NCBI GenBank assembly: GCA_003427395.1
Contig: BFEA01000736.1
Location: forward strand, 545,399-572,698
DNA: 27,300 nucleotides
Source: Chara braunii
Lineage: Eukaryota; Streptophyta; Charophyceae; Charales; Characeae
Direction of reading: 5' to 3'
Below the pieces are notes generated by a model. That model was not told where the DNA came from and did not search any database. It worked only from the letters and a program-made list of their open reading frames with translations. Below are positions 1 to 10,480 of the stretch, one piece after another; position 1 is the first letter of the stretch; each line of letters opens with the position of its first letter. The translations under genes and the position numbers were made by a program.

Positions 1-1047
1 CCTAGTTCGACTCAGTGAAATGACTGTGTGGGGGGGGCTGCTCGTTTCGTAAAACGAGCTGCCCCTGCCCTGGAAAAAGAGAGAAAAAAAAAAAAAAGGA
101 AAAGTAAGGAAGGGGGGAAGAAAAGTGAATGTCGCCACGACCGTGGAATAGGTACAGCCCCCAGAAGGCTCTGGAGGCTGATGGGACTGCGCCTGTTCAG
201 TTGAGCAGGCTGCAGAGAATGGCTGGGTACAGCCATTTCATGGAGCATGTGGCCTGCGGGAGAGGCCAGATACTGCCGGGAATGGATGACCTTGGTTCCC
301 GTAAGCAAAAACCAAGGCTCAGAGCTCCTGGCCATCAATTTAGATCAAGGGCCAGGAGCTCTGACGAATTTTTGCCTAAAGCAGCTGCCCACATGCCTTC
401 GGCTGGCTGTAAAAGCCAACACTCCACCTAGCAGCCTCACAATTGTGGCAGTGCTGCTGGGGCATTCACTTGAGTGAATGTTGGCTGGCTGCTGCTGTGG
501 GGAGATGCTGCTGGTGGAGGTGCTGCTGGTGGAGTGGAGGTTTGCAGGGAGTTGGAAGAGGAGAAGGGAGGTAGCCATAGCCACCACTTCACTTGTGAAG
601 TGCTGAGGAGGTGCTGCGCGGCCATCACAGCGACGGGGACCATAATTGGTAAGGTGGTGGGAAGATTCTGCGCGGTTTTGTGGCAACGACAATATCTTCG
701 TTGACGTACGGCGGAAGTGCTGCCGGATTTTTGCGGCGGCGGCACTGGAGGCACGGCAACAGCAAAAGCGGACGAAAAAAAGAATACTATCCCAACCGAG
801 GTGAACAAGCTATGAATGCGAATGGAAAGGTCTGACTTGAATATGGGGGATTGTACTGTTTTCTTTTGGCCTTGTTTTCTTTGCATGTTGCGCAGGTAGG
901 TAGAAGGATGCTTGCTATGGAGATTGACTTTGCCTGTTGGAGAAAAGGAAAAAGGTTGTTCTCACTCTATCTTTCACCTGCCTGCACAATGAAGTTCTTG
1001 AATTTTGGAATGAATAATTTCAACAGGTACCTGAAAGAAAACTTGTG
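1..1047. other. Unassigned flank with short inverted repeats
   Basis: No coding region here resembles a known protein; the open frames are short, overlap on both strands and are low in complexity. The visible structure is a set of inverted repeats: 8-bp arms at 290-297 and 310-317, 14-bp perfect arms at 320-333 and 350-363, and a near-palindrome at 463-480. A direct repeat of a GCTGCTGGTGGAG-type unit lies near 506-535, and there is an A-rich run near 84-97. The stretch ends at the 5' LTR of the Ty3/gypsy element. I cannot say whether it is host intergenic DNA or an older decayed repeat. Confidence 0.5.
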
Positions 1048-2327
1048 TGTGATAACCCGTCCAAACACGGACTGAAACACACAACTGATTTCTGAGTTTT
1101 GCTATATAGACTGAATGCCCTACTGAGTTCCCCGCCTGCTAAGTCTCTGTTTGTGTGTGCTTGCTGGACTGCATGTCTGTTTGAGTGCTGGTTGGCTTGC
1201 GTGTGTGATTGTGCCTGTATGAGTGCTGGTTGGTATGAGTGTGTGTGTGTGTGGCCCGCCAGGGCACTTGTTCGTTCGTTGGGCCCTCAGGGCCGGTACT
1301 TACCTGTGGCCGTGGCTTCGAAGGGTTGCAGCGGGGAAAAAGCACTCAAGTAGCGGGTAGGCCGGTACCGCACCCGGCAAGGGGGTAAATATGCAGGTAC
1401 CGGAGGCCGTGTAGAAGAAGACAAAATTGGCATTTTTAGAGGCCGATAGTGTAGGCTAGGTCTAGCGGGTACCAGTCTGAGTAGAGAGCCTGTAGGGGCA
1501 ATATCAGAGTCTGCAATGATGTTCCCTCCAAAAGAGGAGGAGGATCCAGTTGCTTGGGAAGGCCAATGGCCTGGAAGTCACCGCCCAAGAGGCAAAGCAG
1601 GCCGCTATATCTTCCGGCCGGGCGGAAGACCCGGCCTCTTTTTCGGTGTGCAAGTTTGGCGACACATTGGTGGAGCGCTGGAGGGAGCAGCGCTGGGCTG
1701 GAGCTGCGCTGCCAGGGAGGAGGAAGAAGGACTAGAGGGAGGAAGGAGGAAGGAAGGAGGAAGGGGGAGGAGCGCCAGGGGTACTTACCTGGCTATGGTG
1801 GCAGCCATCTTCATCACCTTGGTGGGCGCTGCAGCAAGGAGTCCCCAGTCGGGGAGAGCCACACCAAGAAGCTTCAGGGCAGGGTTGGGCATGGCAGCCT
1901 GAGTCCGAGCAGCCATAGCTGCTTTGCCTTGTCCTTTGGGCATCGGAGCAAGGCCTAGTAGTCCGACATCGGAGCAAGGCCTATGTGTGTGAAGAGTGGG
2001 AGAGGCGGCCATGGCTATGGTGGACCATGAGTGATACCTGCAGTAGAAAAGGGACTCGAACATGATTCTGGACCAGTCATTCAACATTGCATTATTATTT
2101 CTTGTATGAATAAGAGAAGGGGCAGATAAGGAGGAGATTGTTGGGGGAAGAAGAAGAGCCTTGTCATTGTCTTTGCTGGTGTACATCTTCTTCTTCTTCT
2201 TTCTTACTTCTTCTTCTTCTTCTTCTACTCCTCTATCTCCTCTCAAGTTCATTCATTTCTTTCTGCAATTGGATGGCATTGTACTTTCCAGTGGATGTGT
2301 ATCTCGAAATTGGACAGGGTCATGACA
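1048..2327 (+). repeat. 5' LTR of the Ty3/gypsy element
   Basis: It begins TGTGATAACCCGTCC and ends CATGACA immediately before the primer binding site, giving the usual TG...CA termini and a length of 1280 bp. Its first ~885 bp match the 3' copy at 9394-10281. It contains a GT-rich stretch near 1240-1253, a G/A-rich stretch near 1717-1772, a short hairpin around 1616-1636 and a TTC microsatellite near 2188-2226. The open frames inside are not conserved proteins. A clear TATA box could not be assigned with confidence. Confidence 0.9.
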
Positions 2328-2328
2328 T

Positions 2329-2340
2329 TGGTACCAGAGC
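2329..2340 (+). promoter_or_regulatory. Primer binding site (initiator tRNA-Met type)
   Basis: TGGTACCAGAGC lies one base after the 5' LTR end. The usual plant retrotransposon site complementary to the initiator tRNA-Met 3' end is TGGTATCAGAGC, so this differs at one position. It is the expected start of minus-strand DNA synthesis and fixes the LTR boundary at 2327. Confidence 0.85.
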
Positions 2341-3906
2341 GGATTCTACTTGCTGGTGAGAGTTGACTTTGCTACCCTAACCCTAACCTAAGTGGTTGAG
2401 GGCAACACTTAGGGTTAGGGTTGGATGGTTGAGGGAAGTGGGGCAGCGTGGCTAAGGGAAGTTGCCCCCACCTGGTTAGGTCATGTGGGGTCAACATAGA
2501 CCCTAACCATGTTGCTTGAGAGTGAGATTAGGGTAGCGAGACATTTCGAGGAGACTTCATGAGACGATTTGAGAGAGGCGACAGTGAGAGGCACTCGCAC
2601 CTGGAATCTGATTCATGGGAGACACTTGGCAACTTAAGGGCTGCCCTCAAGTAGGCGAGCTTGAGGGTCAACGGCCATTCTGCATCAACGGACTGCAAGT
2701 TGCTACTTTGTTCTTCAACATCGACGGGGGATCCGGCGTTGCACTTGGGTGTTGGAGTCAGACCCTCCTAGGAGATAGGACACTAGTGTAGGGGTAGCGT
2801 TAGATGGGTCAGGAGGACCATATGAGAAGGGGGGTGAGTTCTCTTCATCTCGAAGCTCAAGGCCACTCAGGTAAGTGTCGTGCACCTAAGGGATGCCCAT
2901 GTATGTGTGTATGGTATTGATTGTCCTGTTGGGGGTACTCTGGGTTTCTTTTCCTACTCCTCTGTGGTCTTGATTGTGTGACTGAATGCATGTGATCTAC
3001 CTACTCACCTGATGGATGGAAAATGAAGTAGCTTGTTATACACGCCGAGTCTTTCTACAGTGCTGTCTTTTCATCACTGAACGGTTGTAGTCTGTAGGTT
3101 CTGCTAGAAGTTGAAATTTCGTTTTTCAGTACAGTAGAGACTGAACTAAGTTCAGGTGGGACTCCTCTTGGTTGGGACCTGGTTGAGACCTACGTGGGAC
3201 CCTTGGGACCCAACGGGACCGGGTCCAAACAAGGAGAGCCCCTGGACCCAAATCGGTTAGGCATTGACCTCTTGTCTTCTTGGCTGGGATGTGAGTTCAT
3301 TCTTCTTGGATTAGGACACCCACTGCCGAGGGGATCTTGGCTTTGATGTTTCGCTTGTATTCTGATTGCACCATCCGTGGCTTGATTCGCACCCTGTACA
3401 CCACTCAATTCTCCATTGTTGCATTTAGTTACTCGTTGTCTGATTTGTTGTGCAGACATGGAGCTGGTCAGACTGGACTCGAGAGGACCTCGTATGCAGT
3501 CTGATTAGACTGGGTCGCTGGATCAGACCTCTATTTGAGTTTGACTGTTTCTTTTGTTGTTCTCTACTTCCAAATGAAATGCCGCTCCGGCTAGGAGTTC
3601 TACCTTCTATTCTCTGAGCCTTATCTGTTTTTATGAGTTCATTTCCGATGCCCGTGGAGACTCGCAATCTGAAAGAAGAAAGAGAGAGGAGGGAGAGAGA
3701 ACAGGGAGAGAGGGAAAGCGATAGTCTAAAGTGGGCAAGGACTGGGAAAAGGAGTGTTCGTCGAAGCGCGAGGGGGAGTGAACTTCTTGAGAGTCTGATT
3801 GATTGTTCGTCAAAGCGCGAGGGGGAGTGAACCTCTTGAGAGTCTGATTGATTCTTTTGCTGATTGGCGACTCTCTGACCCACCTATCTCTACTGACAGT
3901 CCAAAA
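2341..3906 (+). other. Long untranslated leader of the Ty3/gypsy element
   Basis: About 1.57 kb separates the primer binding site from the gag start, with no conserved open frame. Just downstream of the PBS, CCCTAACCCTAA-type and TTAGGGTTAGGG-type motifs face each other (2374-2394 and 2406-2424) and could fold into a stem. A further inverted pair, GCTACCCTAA and TTAGGGTAGC, lies at 2371-2380 and 2528-2537. A GGGACC-rich stretch lies at about 3170-3250. A 49-bp direct duplication lies just before gag. The leader would be expected to hold packaging and dimerisation signals, but this is inferred from position only. Confidence 0.7.
3756..3853 (+). repeat. 49-bp tandem duplication upstream of gag
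   Basis: Two copies of a 49-bp unit beginning GTTCGTC(G/A)AAGCGCGAG, at 3756-3804 and 3805-3853, differ at two positions by eye. The unit ends shortly before the gag start codon, so it is in the 5' untranslated leader. Its length is not a multiple of three, which fits non-coding sequence. Confidence 0.85.
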
Positions 3907-5565
3907 ATGGCCCAGCTAACTTCAACGCAATGGCGGGCCTTGTTAGATGCAGCCAGTGATGCTGAGAAACCTCATCTGCAAGCACTCTTAGATGGTGCAA
4001 TAAAACGGGAACAGGAGTCAGAGAAGGAGAGGAAGGAGACCTTGTTGAGCAGGCAAGTAGCTCTCCTAGAGACTGTTCCCTCACTGACGGAACAGCAGTG
4101 CGGGGAACATATGCAGTCTATACTCACAGCCTTTGTTCAAGTCCGGAATCTTGAGGACCATACCACTCAGATCGCTGAAGTCTTTGCAAAGCTGCAGACT
4201 CTTCAGGATGATCTGATTGATATGACCCGCAAGTACCATGACTTGATAAAGGAGGTGGCTGACCTGCGACAAGCCCAAGTGGCCAACCCTCGTCCTCTAC
4301 CCCCTGGATCCGAAGCTGCAATCGAAACTACGTCTGCCCCTCTTACTGTATCTTCTTCTACCTCTTCTTCAAGTGTGATGGCAACTCCCTCGGGACCTGC
4401 AACAGGTGCAGATTCCACTGTTGCTGTAACCAACAATGAGGCTGGAACTTCTGCAATTGTTGCAGCCCCAAGGCCGGAACCCGCTGCTGCTGGTCCCAGC
4501 TACACCAGTCCCTACGTGTACCGGAAGGCGATACAAATGCCGTCCAAGTGCGACAGCAAGGATGACATCGAGTCCTGGATCGGCTCCATGAGGGCCTACT
4601 TTGAGATCCTGGGAACTCAACCTGAGAACAAGGCGGTGATCATGGGAATGAATGTCGAGCCAATCGTACGGGGCTTCCTAGAAGTCCAAGCAACACGGGC
4701 TGGGTTTCCAAAGGCTGCACTAGCCAAATGGCTAAGGACCACCCCGGTTGCCTCCCTCGAAGAGCTCCTTATCTCGGAATACCAAGATCCATATGTTGCT
4801 GCTCAAGCAAGGATTCAACTAGACAAAGTAAAGCACAACAAGTGGAATAGCTCCATGAAAAGCCTGCAGACCTATCTAAGCAAGTTGTTTGCCACTCCTG
4901 GTTTGGAATTGTCCACCCAATCTTGCTTGGATGTGGTTAAGGGCGCGGTTCCAACTAACTTCACTAGTCGCCTGGGCAGGGACTACATTGCATACACTGA
5001 CTGGCTTGCCTTAATGAAGGACGTAGTCAGTCTCGAAGCAAACCTCGTTAGCCCGACAGGCAGCAAAAAGCCCATGGGCGGCAGACGGTTCAAGGGCAGC
5101 AACCGTTTTGTTGTGGATGACCTGCTGGAGGCCGAAGAAGAAGCCGATGCGGGTGACCCCACTCTTGGTGACGACCAAGAACAGGACTCTGATACACCTT
5201 GTTCTTCAGCCCATGAGTCCGACACAAATAAAGAAGAAGAAAAATTTTCTGCCTTTAAAAAGACTGCCAGTACCAAGGGACCGAATCGGAGTGTCGGAAA
5301 AAGCTATGTCCAACTCCCCAAAGGAGTTAAGATCCCGCCTAAGCCGGAGGATGCAACTACCAAACCTTGGGTTGACTTCGGATCACGGAAAATGACTGGC
5401 GGGGCAGACACAAGAAGGGGGTTTGCATGCATTGCCAAAAGCCAAATCATAAAGTTCAAGACTGTTATAGGCTGCAGGGAAACCAGAATCGGGCATAGAG
5501 TCAGATTCAGTAGACTCTACAGCAGAGGAGTCCGGTTCTGTTGGAAATCAACAGCCCTCCCCTGA
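3907..5565 (+). pseudogene. gag: gag polyprotein of the Ty3/gypsy element, frameshifted at the 3' end
   Basis: Gag would form the cytoplasmic virus-like particle that packages element RNA. The likely start is the ATG at 3907, in a good context (AAAAATGG); the frame is open upstream to 3799, but that part lies in the duplicated leader. The protein has a charged helical N-terminal part, a Ser/Thr/Ala-rich linker (about residues 130-195), then a globular region with a capsid-like composition (about residues 205-400) and an acidic linker. A CCHC zinc knuckle with CX2CX4HX4C spacing is encoded at 5424-5465, but in a different frame from the rest. A frameshift, probably in an A run near 5390, therefore puts it out of frame, and the residues read in the gag frame after about 5395 are not meaningful. 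A second shift follows near 5480. Confidence 0.85.
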
Positions 5566-6355
5566 AGCCCAATCATCTGCTGAAGACAAGGTTGAGGTAA
5601 GTAACGTCTTGTATGTCGAGCCTTGGGAGGAGTCTGAGATGGTTGACTTCCACTACCACTTGGAGCATTGGGCTGAGATGAAACAGCAACGTGCCCAAAG
5701 GACAGTGAAGTCGATCTTCTTTAAACTTCTCATCAACCACTGCTATCTCCGTGCGTTGGTTGACTGTGGTGCTACAACAAATTTCATGTCACCACATGGG
5801 ATACGCAAGGTGGGCTTGGGGATGAAGCAAGTGGCCCTGCAGAACCCTTGCCGGACCCAAGTTGGCAACAAAGAAGTTGTCTCTTCAACACATGCAGTCA
5901 AAGGTGTGCGCACTACCTTTGACAGAGGTAAGATTGTCACCCATGCACAAAGCTTCTTTGTCCTTGACAAGTGCCCCTTCGACGCTCTCCTTAGCTTGGG
6001 CTGGCTGCAGTCCCAATGCGAATGGACCAAGTGGAAGGAATCACTCTTCATGGTCAAAGATGCTCAGGGGAACGAGCTTCCTGTCCTCTTGGATGAGAAG
6101 CACGAATCCCCAGTGACTTTTCTAAATGCATTGAAGTTCTACAAGAAGTGGTGCAAGCACAAAGAGGAAGAACAGTTGTATGTTGCCTTTGTTCCTCATG
6201 CTCATGTGCCTTCTACTTTTGCTGCTAATACCACAACTACTTTGATTGATAATCCTACTTCTAGTACTTCTACTACTAGCACCTCTATCTCTCTATCTTC
6301 TAATAGTCCAAATGATCCTACTTCAGATTCGATCGTCTCTATACGCGACTTGTGA
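5471..6355 (+). pseudogene. pol: Retropepsin-like aspartic protease region of pol, ended by an in-frame stop
   Basis: The retroviral-type aspartic protease would cleave the Gag-Pol polyprotein. The motif DCGATTNF at about 5762-5785 is the D-(S/T/C)-G-A active-site loop typical of plant Ty3/gypsy proteases, preceded by hydrophobic residues LRALV as in the family. The frame is open from 5471, after a TAG at 5468-5470, and the first ATG is at 5609. An acidic Ser/Glu-rich linker precedes it and a Thr/Ser-rich linker follows (about 6200-6340). The frame ends at a TGA at 6353-6355, but the same frame continues without shift into the reverse transcriptase. The stop therefore looks like a point mutation that split an originally continuous pol. 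Confidence 0.85.
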
Positions 6356-7771
6356 CCGGACCTTGGTGATCCCTTTGCTGATTCCCCACACCCACCTGTC
6401 CCATCAGACATCCAAACCCTCCTCGATCGGTTTCCGGAAGTCTTGGCCGAGCCACGTGGAGTCCCCACGCGACCGGTCCGACACACCATCGAGTTGGTCG
6501 AGGGTGCTGTTCCTCCAAAGGGCTGCGTGTACCGTATGGGACCCGGCGAGTTGGAAGAACTCCGAGGACATATCGATGAGATGATTGACGAAGGGTGGAT
6601 CAAACCAAGTGAATTTGAATTTGGTGCTCCTATATTGTTTGTGCCAAAGAAAGGAGTCAAACTCCGCATGTGTATTGATTATCGCGGTCTAAACCGCATC
6701 ACAAGAAAGAATGCTTATCCATTGCCTCGTATAGACGACTTGCTTGATGCCGCAGGCGGGTGCAAGGCCTTCTCTAAGATCGATCTCAAGTCTGGCTACC
6801 ACCAGATTGAAGTCGATCCTGCGGACCAGCACAAGACTGCGTTCAAGACACGCGACGGGCTTTACGATTTCACCGTAATGCCCTTCGGTCTTACGAACGC
6901 ACCAGCCACTTTCCAAAGCCTCATGGACAAGGTCCTCGACGAACAGATTGGCCGGTTTGTGGGAGTGTACCTGGACGACATTCTGATCTTCAGCAAGTCC
7001 ATGGAGGAACACCTCAAGCATCTTGAGGAGGTGCTCGCTATCCTCAAGAAGACGCAGCTCCATCTCAACTTGGAGAAATCTGAGTTTGGGAAGGATAGCG
7101 TCATCTATCTTGGGCACCGATTGTCTGTTGCAGGCCTAGAGCTCGAGGCAACTAAGATTGAGGTCATACGTGATTGGCCTCAACCTGCGAACATTCGCGA
7201 ATTGCGTTCTTTCCTTGGACTCGCGTCGTACTATCGAAAGTTTGTACCCCGTTTTTCTATCATTGCTCGTCCATTGTCGCGACTAACCAATAAAAATGTG
7301 TCTTATTCCTGGGATGCCGCGTGTACAGAAGTTTTTCAAGCTCTCAAGGAAGCCTTGGCAAGTTACCCGGTACTCCGCATTGCAGATCCCAAACTGACCT
7401 TCGTAGTCACTACGGATGCAAGTCGGTATGGAATCGGTGCAGTGCTGCAGCAAGATGACGGAGATGGCCTGCGGCCACTCGAGTACTACAGCAAACGAAA
7501 GCCCAGCATAAAGGTAGCCACTTCCACCTACATGCGCGAGCTCCACGCATTGTGTATGGCGTTGGATCACTTGAAACATTACCTTCTGGGACGCCACTTC
7601 AAAGTCTTCTCAGATCATGAGACCTTAAAGTTGATCAAACAGCAAACTACTCTGTCCCCTACCTTGCTTTGCTGGTTCCATGAGATTGACATTTTTTATT
7701 TTGAATTAAGACAAAAAAGGGTTGTTATAATCGAGTGGCTGACGCATTGTCTCGCCACCCTGAGTACATGA
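6356..7771 (+). pseudogene. pol: Reverse transcriptase and RNase H region of pol
   Basis: This part copies element RNA into DNA and degrades the RNA strand. The first ATG in the frame is at 6443, but the same frame is open from 6356, right after the TGA. Counting from 6443, RT motifs include residues 64-80 (APILFVPKKG.. ..MCIDYRGLN), the aspartate in KIDLKSGYH (D114), FGLTNAP (148-154) and the catalytic YLDD at 176-179. The connection and RNase H follow, with TTDASRYGIGAVL (D325), an E in MRELHAL (E366) and FSDHETL (D391). The catalytic residues expected for both enzymes are present. The frame breaks near 7715, in an A-rich run, and the last ~15 residues are out of frame; the proper continuation is in the integrase frame. 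Confidence 0.93.
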
Positions 7772-9279
7772 CTTGCCTTGTGAAATCCTACGACCTCCGG
7801 AAGAAACTGAAGGAGGAGCTCGTAGAGCAGACAGCCAAGGATCCGGAGCTTAGCTCCATCCTTGAGCAGTTGCGGGCTGATCCTAGTAGTCAGCCTGATT
7901 TCCATGAGTATGGAGGACAAATTTTTCATCGTTACGGGAACCATGACCGTTTCTGTGTGCCCAACCATGAGCCTCTCCGCACACACTTTCTGGACTTGGC
8001 TCATGGCCGGGGCGGGCACTTCGGCATGGCAAAAACGTACGCTAACCTGCTAAGACAGTTTGATTGGCCTGGCATGAAAGGGACTGCTGAGAAATTTGTG
8101 GTTGAATGTCAAGTTTGTCAACGAATCAAACCTTGCAGACAAAAGCCCATGGGGCTCCTCACACCCCTACCCATTCCTAATGGTCCCGGGGAGAATGTCT
8201 CCATCGACTTCACTGATATGGGTAAGGAAAGCAAGCACGGGTATTCACAAGTCATGGTGATTGTTGACCGATTTTTAAAATTCCTCAATCTGATTCCTTT
8301 GCTGCCCCACGCCCCAACAGATTTAGTGATTCGCGAATTCCAACAGAAATACCTACTGCAATTCGAAACCCCGAAGACTCTTGTGAGCGATCCGGATCCG
8401 CATTTCAATAGCACTGAATGGAAGGATTTCACGCCCCACCTAGAAATCAAACTGTGCATCACATCTGGCCGACACCCCGAAGCCAATGGTTTGGCTGAGG
8501 AGATCAACCAGACTGTATTCCAACTTCTCCGTGCGTTGATCATTCCGGATCAGGAGACATGGGATGAAGAGCTGTATTCTGTAAAAGGGTTGTACAACAA
8601 CTCTGTCCATTCTGCCACCGCCACGACACCCAACAGGTTGCACTACGGTTGGCAGATCCGTAATCCACTCTCCTACTTATTCCCTGAGCAGTCAGCTGGC
8701 TCAACACCCGGCAGGCCCGACTTCAGGGCTAAGTATGATCGCTTGCTCAAAGTTGTCGTTGGAGCTATGACCAAGCGACAGCATGCCATGATCCACCATG
8801 CAAACAAAAAGCGTCGACCATCGGAGATCCAGGTAGGAAGTTATGTCTGGGTGAAGATGTCTGAATTCTCAGAGGAGGAGGGAGTCTCACGCAAACTCCT
8901 CCCACTCTACTACGGGCCTTGGGAAGTTTTGGATGTAATTGGGGAAGATCACTTTGGCCCTTCGTACGTTGCAGACGTGCCAGCTCACTTGTGCACATAT
9001 CCAGTGTTCCATGCATCTAAACTGTACCTCCATTGTGATGCCGAGACATTCGATTACCGCGAAGATACGATCCCTTGCGCAATCAAGGGCACGCATGAGA
9101 TAGATAGAATTAAACAGCATGGGGGTAAAGGGAGAAACAAACAGTACCAGGTTCATTTCATGTATCACCCGTTAGATGATCTCTACTGGATCTCCAAACA
9201 GGAACTGCTACGCAGCGCACCGCGCGTTGTTAAAGCTTACGGCCGACAGATCGCCGCTGACGCCACACCGAAGATCTAA
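7735..9279 (+). pseudogene. pol: Integrase with GPY/F module and C-terminal chromodomain-like segment
   Basis: The integrase inserts element DNA into the chromosome, and the chromodomain is expected to guide it to marked chromatin. The start codon at 7735 is only an internal Met inside the conserved VADALSR motif; the frame is really the continuation of pol after the shift near 7715. Counting from 7735: the HHCC zinc-binding region has H90, H95, C125 and C128; the catalytic core has D158, D219 and E255, with the exact D-X35-E spacing; the GPY/F module lies at about 386-402 (KLLPLYYGPWEVL); and a chromodomain-like segment is at about 453-500, with conserved YQVHFMYHPLDDLYW. It ends at a TAA at 9277-9279, 101 bp before the purine tract. 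This part alone is intact over 514 codons. Confidence 0.92.
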
Positions 9280-9380
9280 GCAAGGCTCTCTGCAACAGAG
9301 TATTCCAGGAATCTCTTTGCCTTGCTCGCCTACGATGCGTTTGCCAAAATGAGTTACTCGCTCGAAGGGACCTCGCTCTT

Positions 9381-9390
9381 GAGGGGGGGA
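9381..9390 (+). promoter_or_regulatory. Polypurine tract
   Basis: GAGGGGGGGA lies three bases (TAG) before the 3' LTR start at 9394. It is the expected primer site for plus-strand DNA synthesis after RNase H cleavage, and its position confirms the LTR boundary. Confidence 0.85.
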
Positions 9391-9393
9391 TAG

Positions 9394-10281
9394 TGTGATA
9401 ACCCGTCCAAACACGGACTGAAACATACAGCTGATTTCTGAGTTTTGCTCATAGACTTAATGCCCTACTGAGTTCCCCGCCTGCTAAGTCTCTGTTTGTG
9501 TGTGCTTGCTGGACTGCATGTCTGTTTGAGTGCTGGTTGGCTTGCGTGTGTGACTGTGCCTGTATGAGTGCTCGTCGGTATTAGTGTGTGTGTGTGTCGC
9601 CCGCCAAGGCACTTGTTCGTTCGTTGGGCCCTCAGGACCGGTACTTACCTGTGGCCGTGACTTTGAAGGGTTGCAGCGGGGAAAAAGCACTCAAGTAGCG
9701 GGTAGGCCGGTACCGCACCCGGCAGGGGGGTAAATATGCAGGTACCGGAGGCCGAGCAGAAGAAGACAAAAGTGGCATTTTTAGAGGCCGGTAGTGTAGG
9801 CTAGGTCTAGCGGGTACCAGTCTGAGTATAGGGCCTGTAGGGGCAATATCAGAGTCTGAAATGATGTTCCCTCCAAAAGAGGAGGAGGTACCGGTTGCTT
9901 GGGAAGGCCAGCGGCCTGGAAGTCACCGCCCAAGAGGCAAAGCAGGCCGCTATATCTTCCGGCCGGGCGGAAAACCCGGCCTCTTTTTCGGTGTGCAAGT
10001 TTGGCGACACACTGGTGGGGCGCTGGAGGGAGCAGCGCTGGGCTGGAGCTGCGCTGCCAGGGAGGAGGAAGAAGGACTAGAGGGAGGAAGGAGGAGGAAG
10101 GAAGGAGGAAGGGGGAGGAGCGCCAGGGGTACTTCCCTGGCTATGGTGGAAGCCATCTTCATCACCTTGGTGGGCGCTGCAGCAAGGAGTCCCCAGCCAG
10201 GGAGAGCCACACCAAGAAGCTTCAGGGCAGGGTTGGGCATGGCGGCCTGAGTCCGAGCACCCATAGCTGCTTTGCGTTGTC
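9394..10281 (+). repeat. 3' LTR of the Ty3/gypsy element, truncated
   Basis: It starts TGTGATAACCCGTCC and matches the 5' LTR up to about 1933, with scattered substitutions and small indels. After GCTTTGCGTTGTC at 10269-10281 the match is lost. The last ~390 bp of the LTR, including its TTC microsatellite and the terminal CA, are missing. The break coincides with the start of a CA-rich, rearranged stretch. Confidence 0.9.
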
Positions 10282-10480
10282 ACACACACATTCAGCGCAT
10301 AGCTGCTTCAGGGCACCCATAGCTGCTTCAGGGCAGGGTTGGGCATGGCGGCCTGAGACAGGCATGGTCACACACACACAGACTTAGTAGCAAGTAGGAA
10401 ACTCAGCAGGGCATTCAGTCTATGGGCAAAACTCAGAACTCAGCTGTGTGTTTCAGTCCATGTATGGACGGGTCATCACA
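10282..10480. repeat. Rearranged LTR pieces ending in an inverted LTR head
   Basis: From 10282 to about 10366 there are extra copies of short LTR pieces: a CATAGCTGCTTCAGGGCA-type unit appears twice, and GGGTTGGGCATGGCGGCCTGA recurs from 10231-10251. From about 10367 to 10480 the sequence is the reverse complement of the first ~113 bp of the LTR and ends in ...GGTCATCACA, the inverse of the LTR start. An LTR head thus faces the truncated 3' LTR. It could come from a second element in opposite orientation that was then deleted, or from an abortive or template-switched integration. Confidence 0.8.

Larger units (their letters stand above)
1048..10281 (+). mobile_element. Ty3/gypsy chromovirus LTR retrotransposon, defective
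   Basis: All parts of a chromovirus are present in canonical order: 5' LTR, PBS for initiator tRNA-Met, leader, gag, protease, reverse transcriptase, RNase H, integrase with a GPY/F module, a C-terminal chromodomain-like segment, a purine tract and the start of the 3' LTR. Domain order PR-RT-RH-IN is diagnostic of Ty3/gypsy rather than Ty1/copia. The element cannot be autonomous now. The reading frame shifts near 5390, near 5480 and near 7715, and an in-frame TGA lies at 6353-6355. The 3' LTR lacks the part homologous to about 1934-2327 of the 5' LTR. No matching target duplication is seen: TTGTG precedes 1048 and AATAT follows the inverted LTR head at 10480. The LTRs are similar but visibly diverged, so the insertion is not recent. 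Confidence 0.93.

Noticed and set aside
437-886. A 149-codon minus-strand frame in the left flank.
   Set aside because: It is proline- and serine-rich low-complexity translation with overlapping open frames on the other strand, and has no conserved motif.
1516-1958. Open frames of about 130 codons inside the LTR, repeated at 9861-10387.
   Set aside because: They recur only because the LTR is duplicated. Their composition is purine-repeat driven, and the frames are not conserved between the two copies beyond the nucleotide identity.
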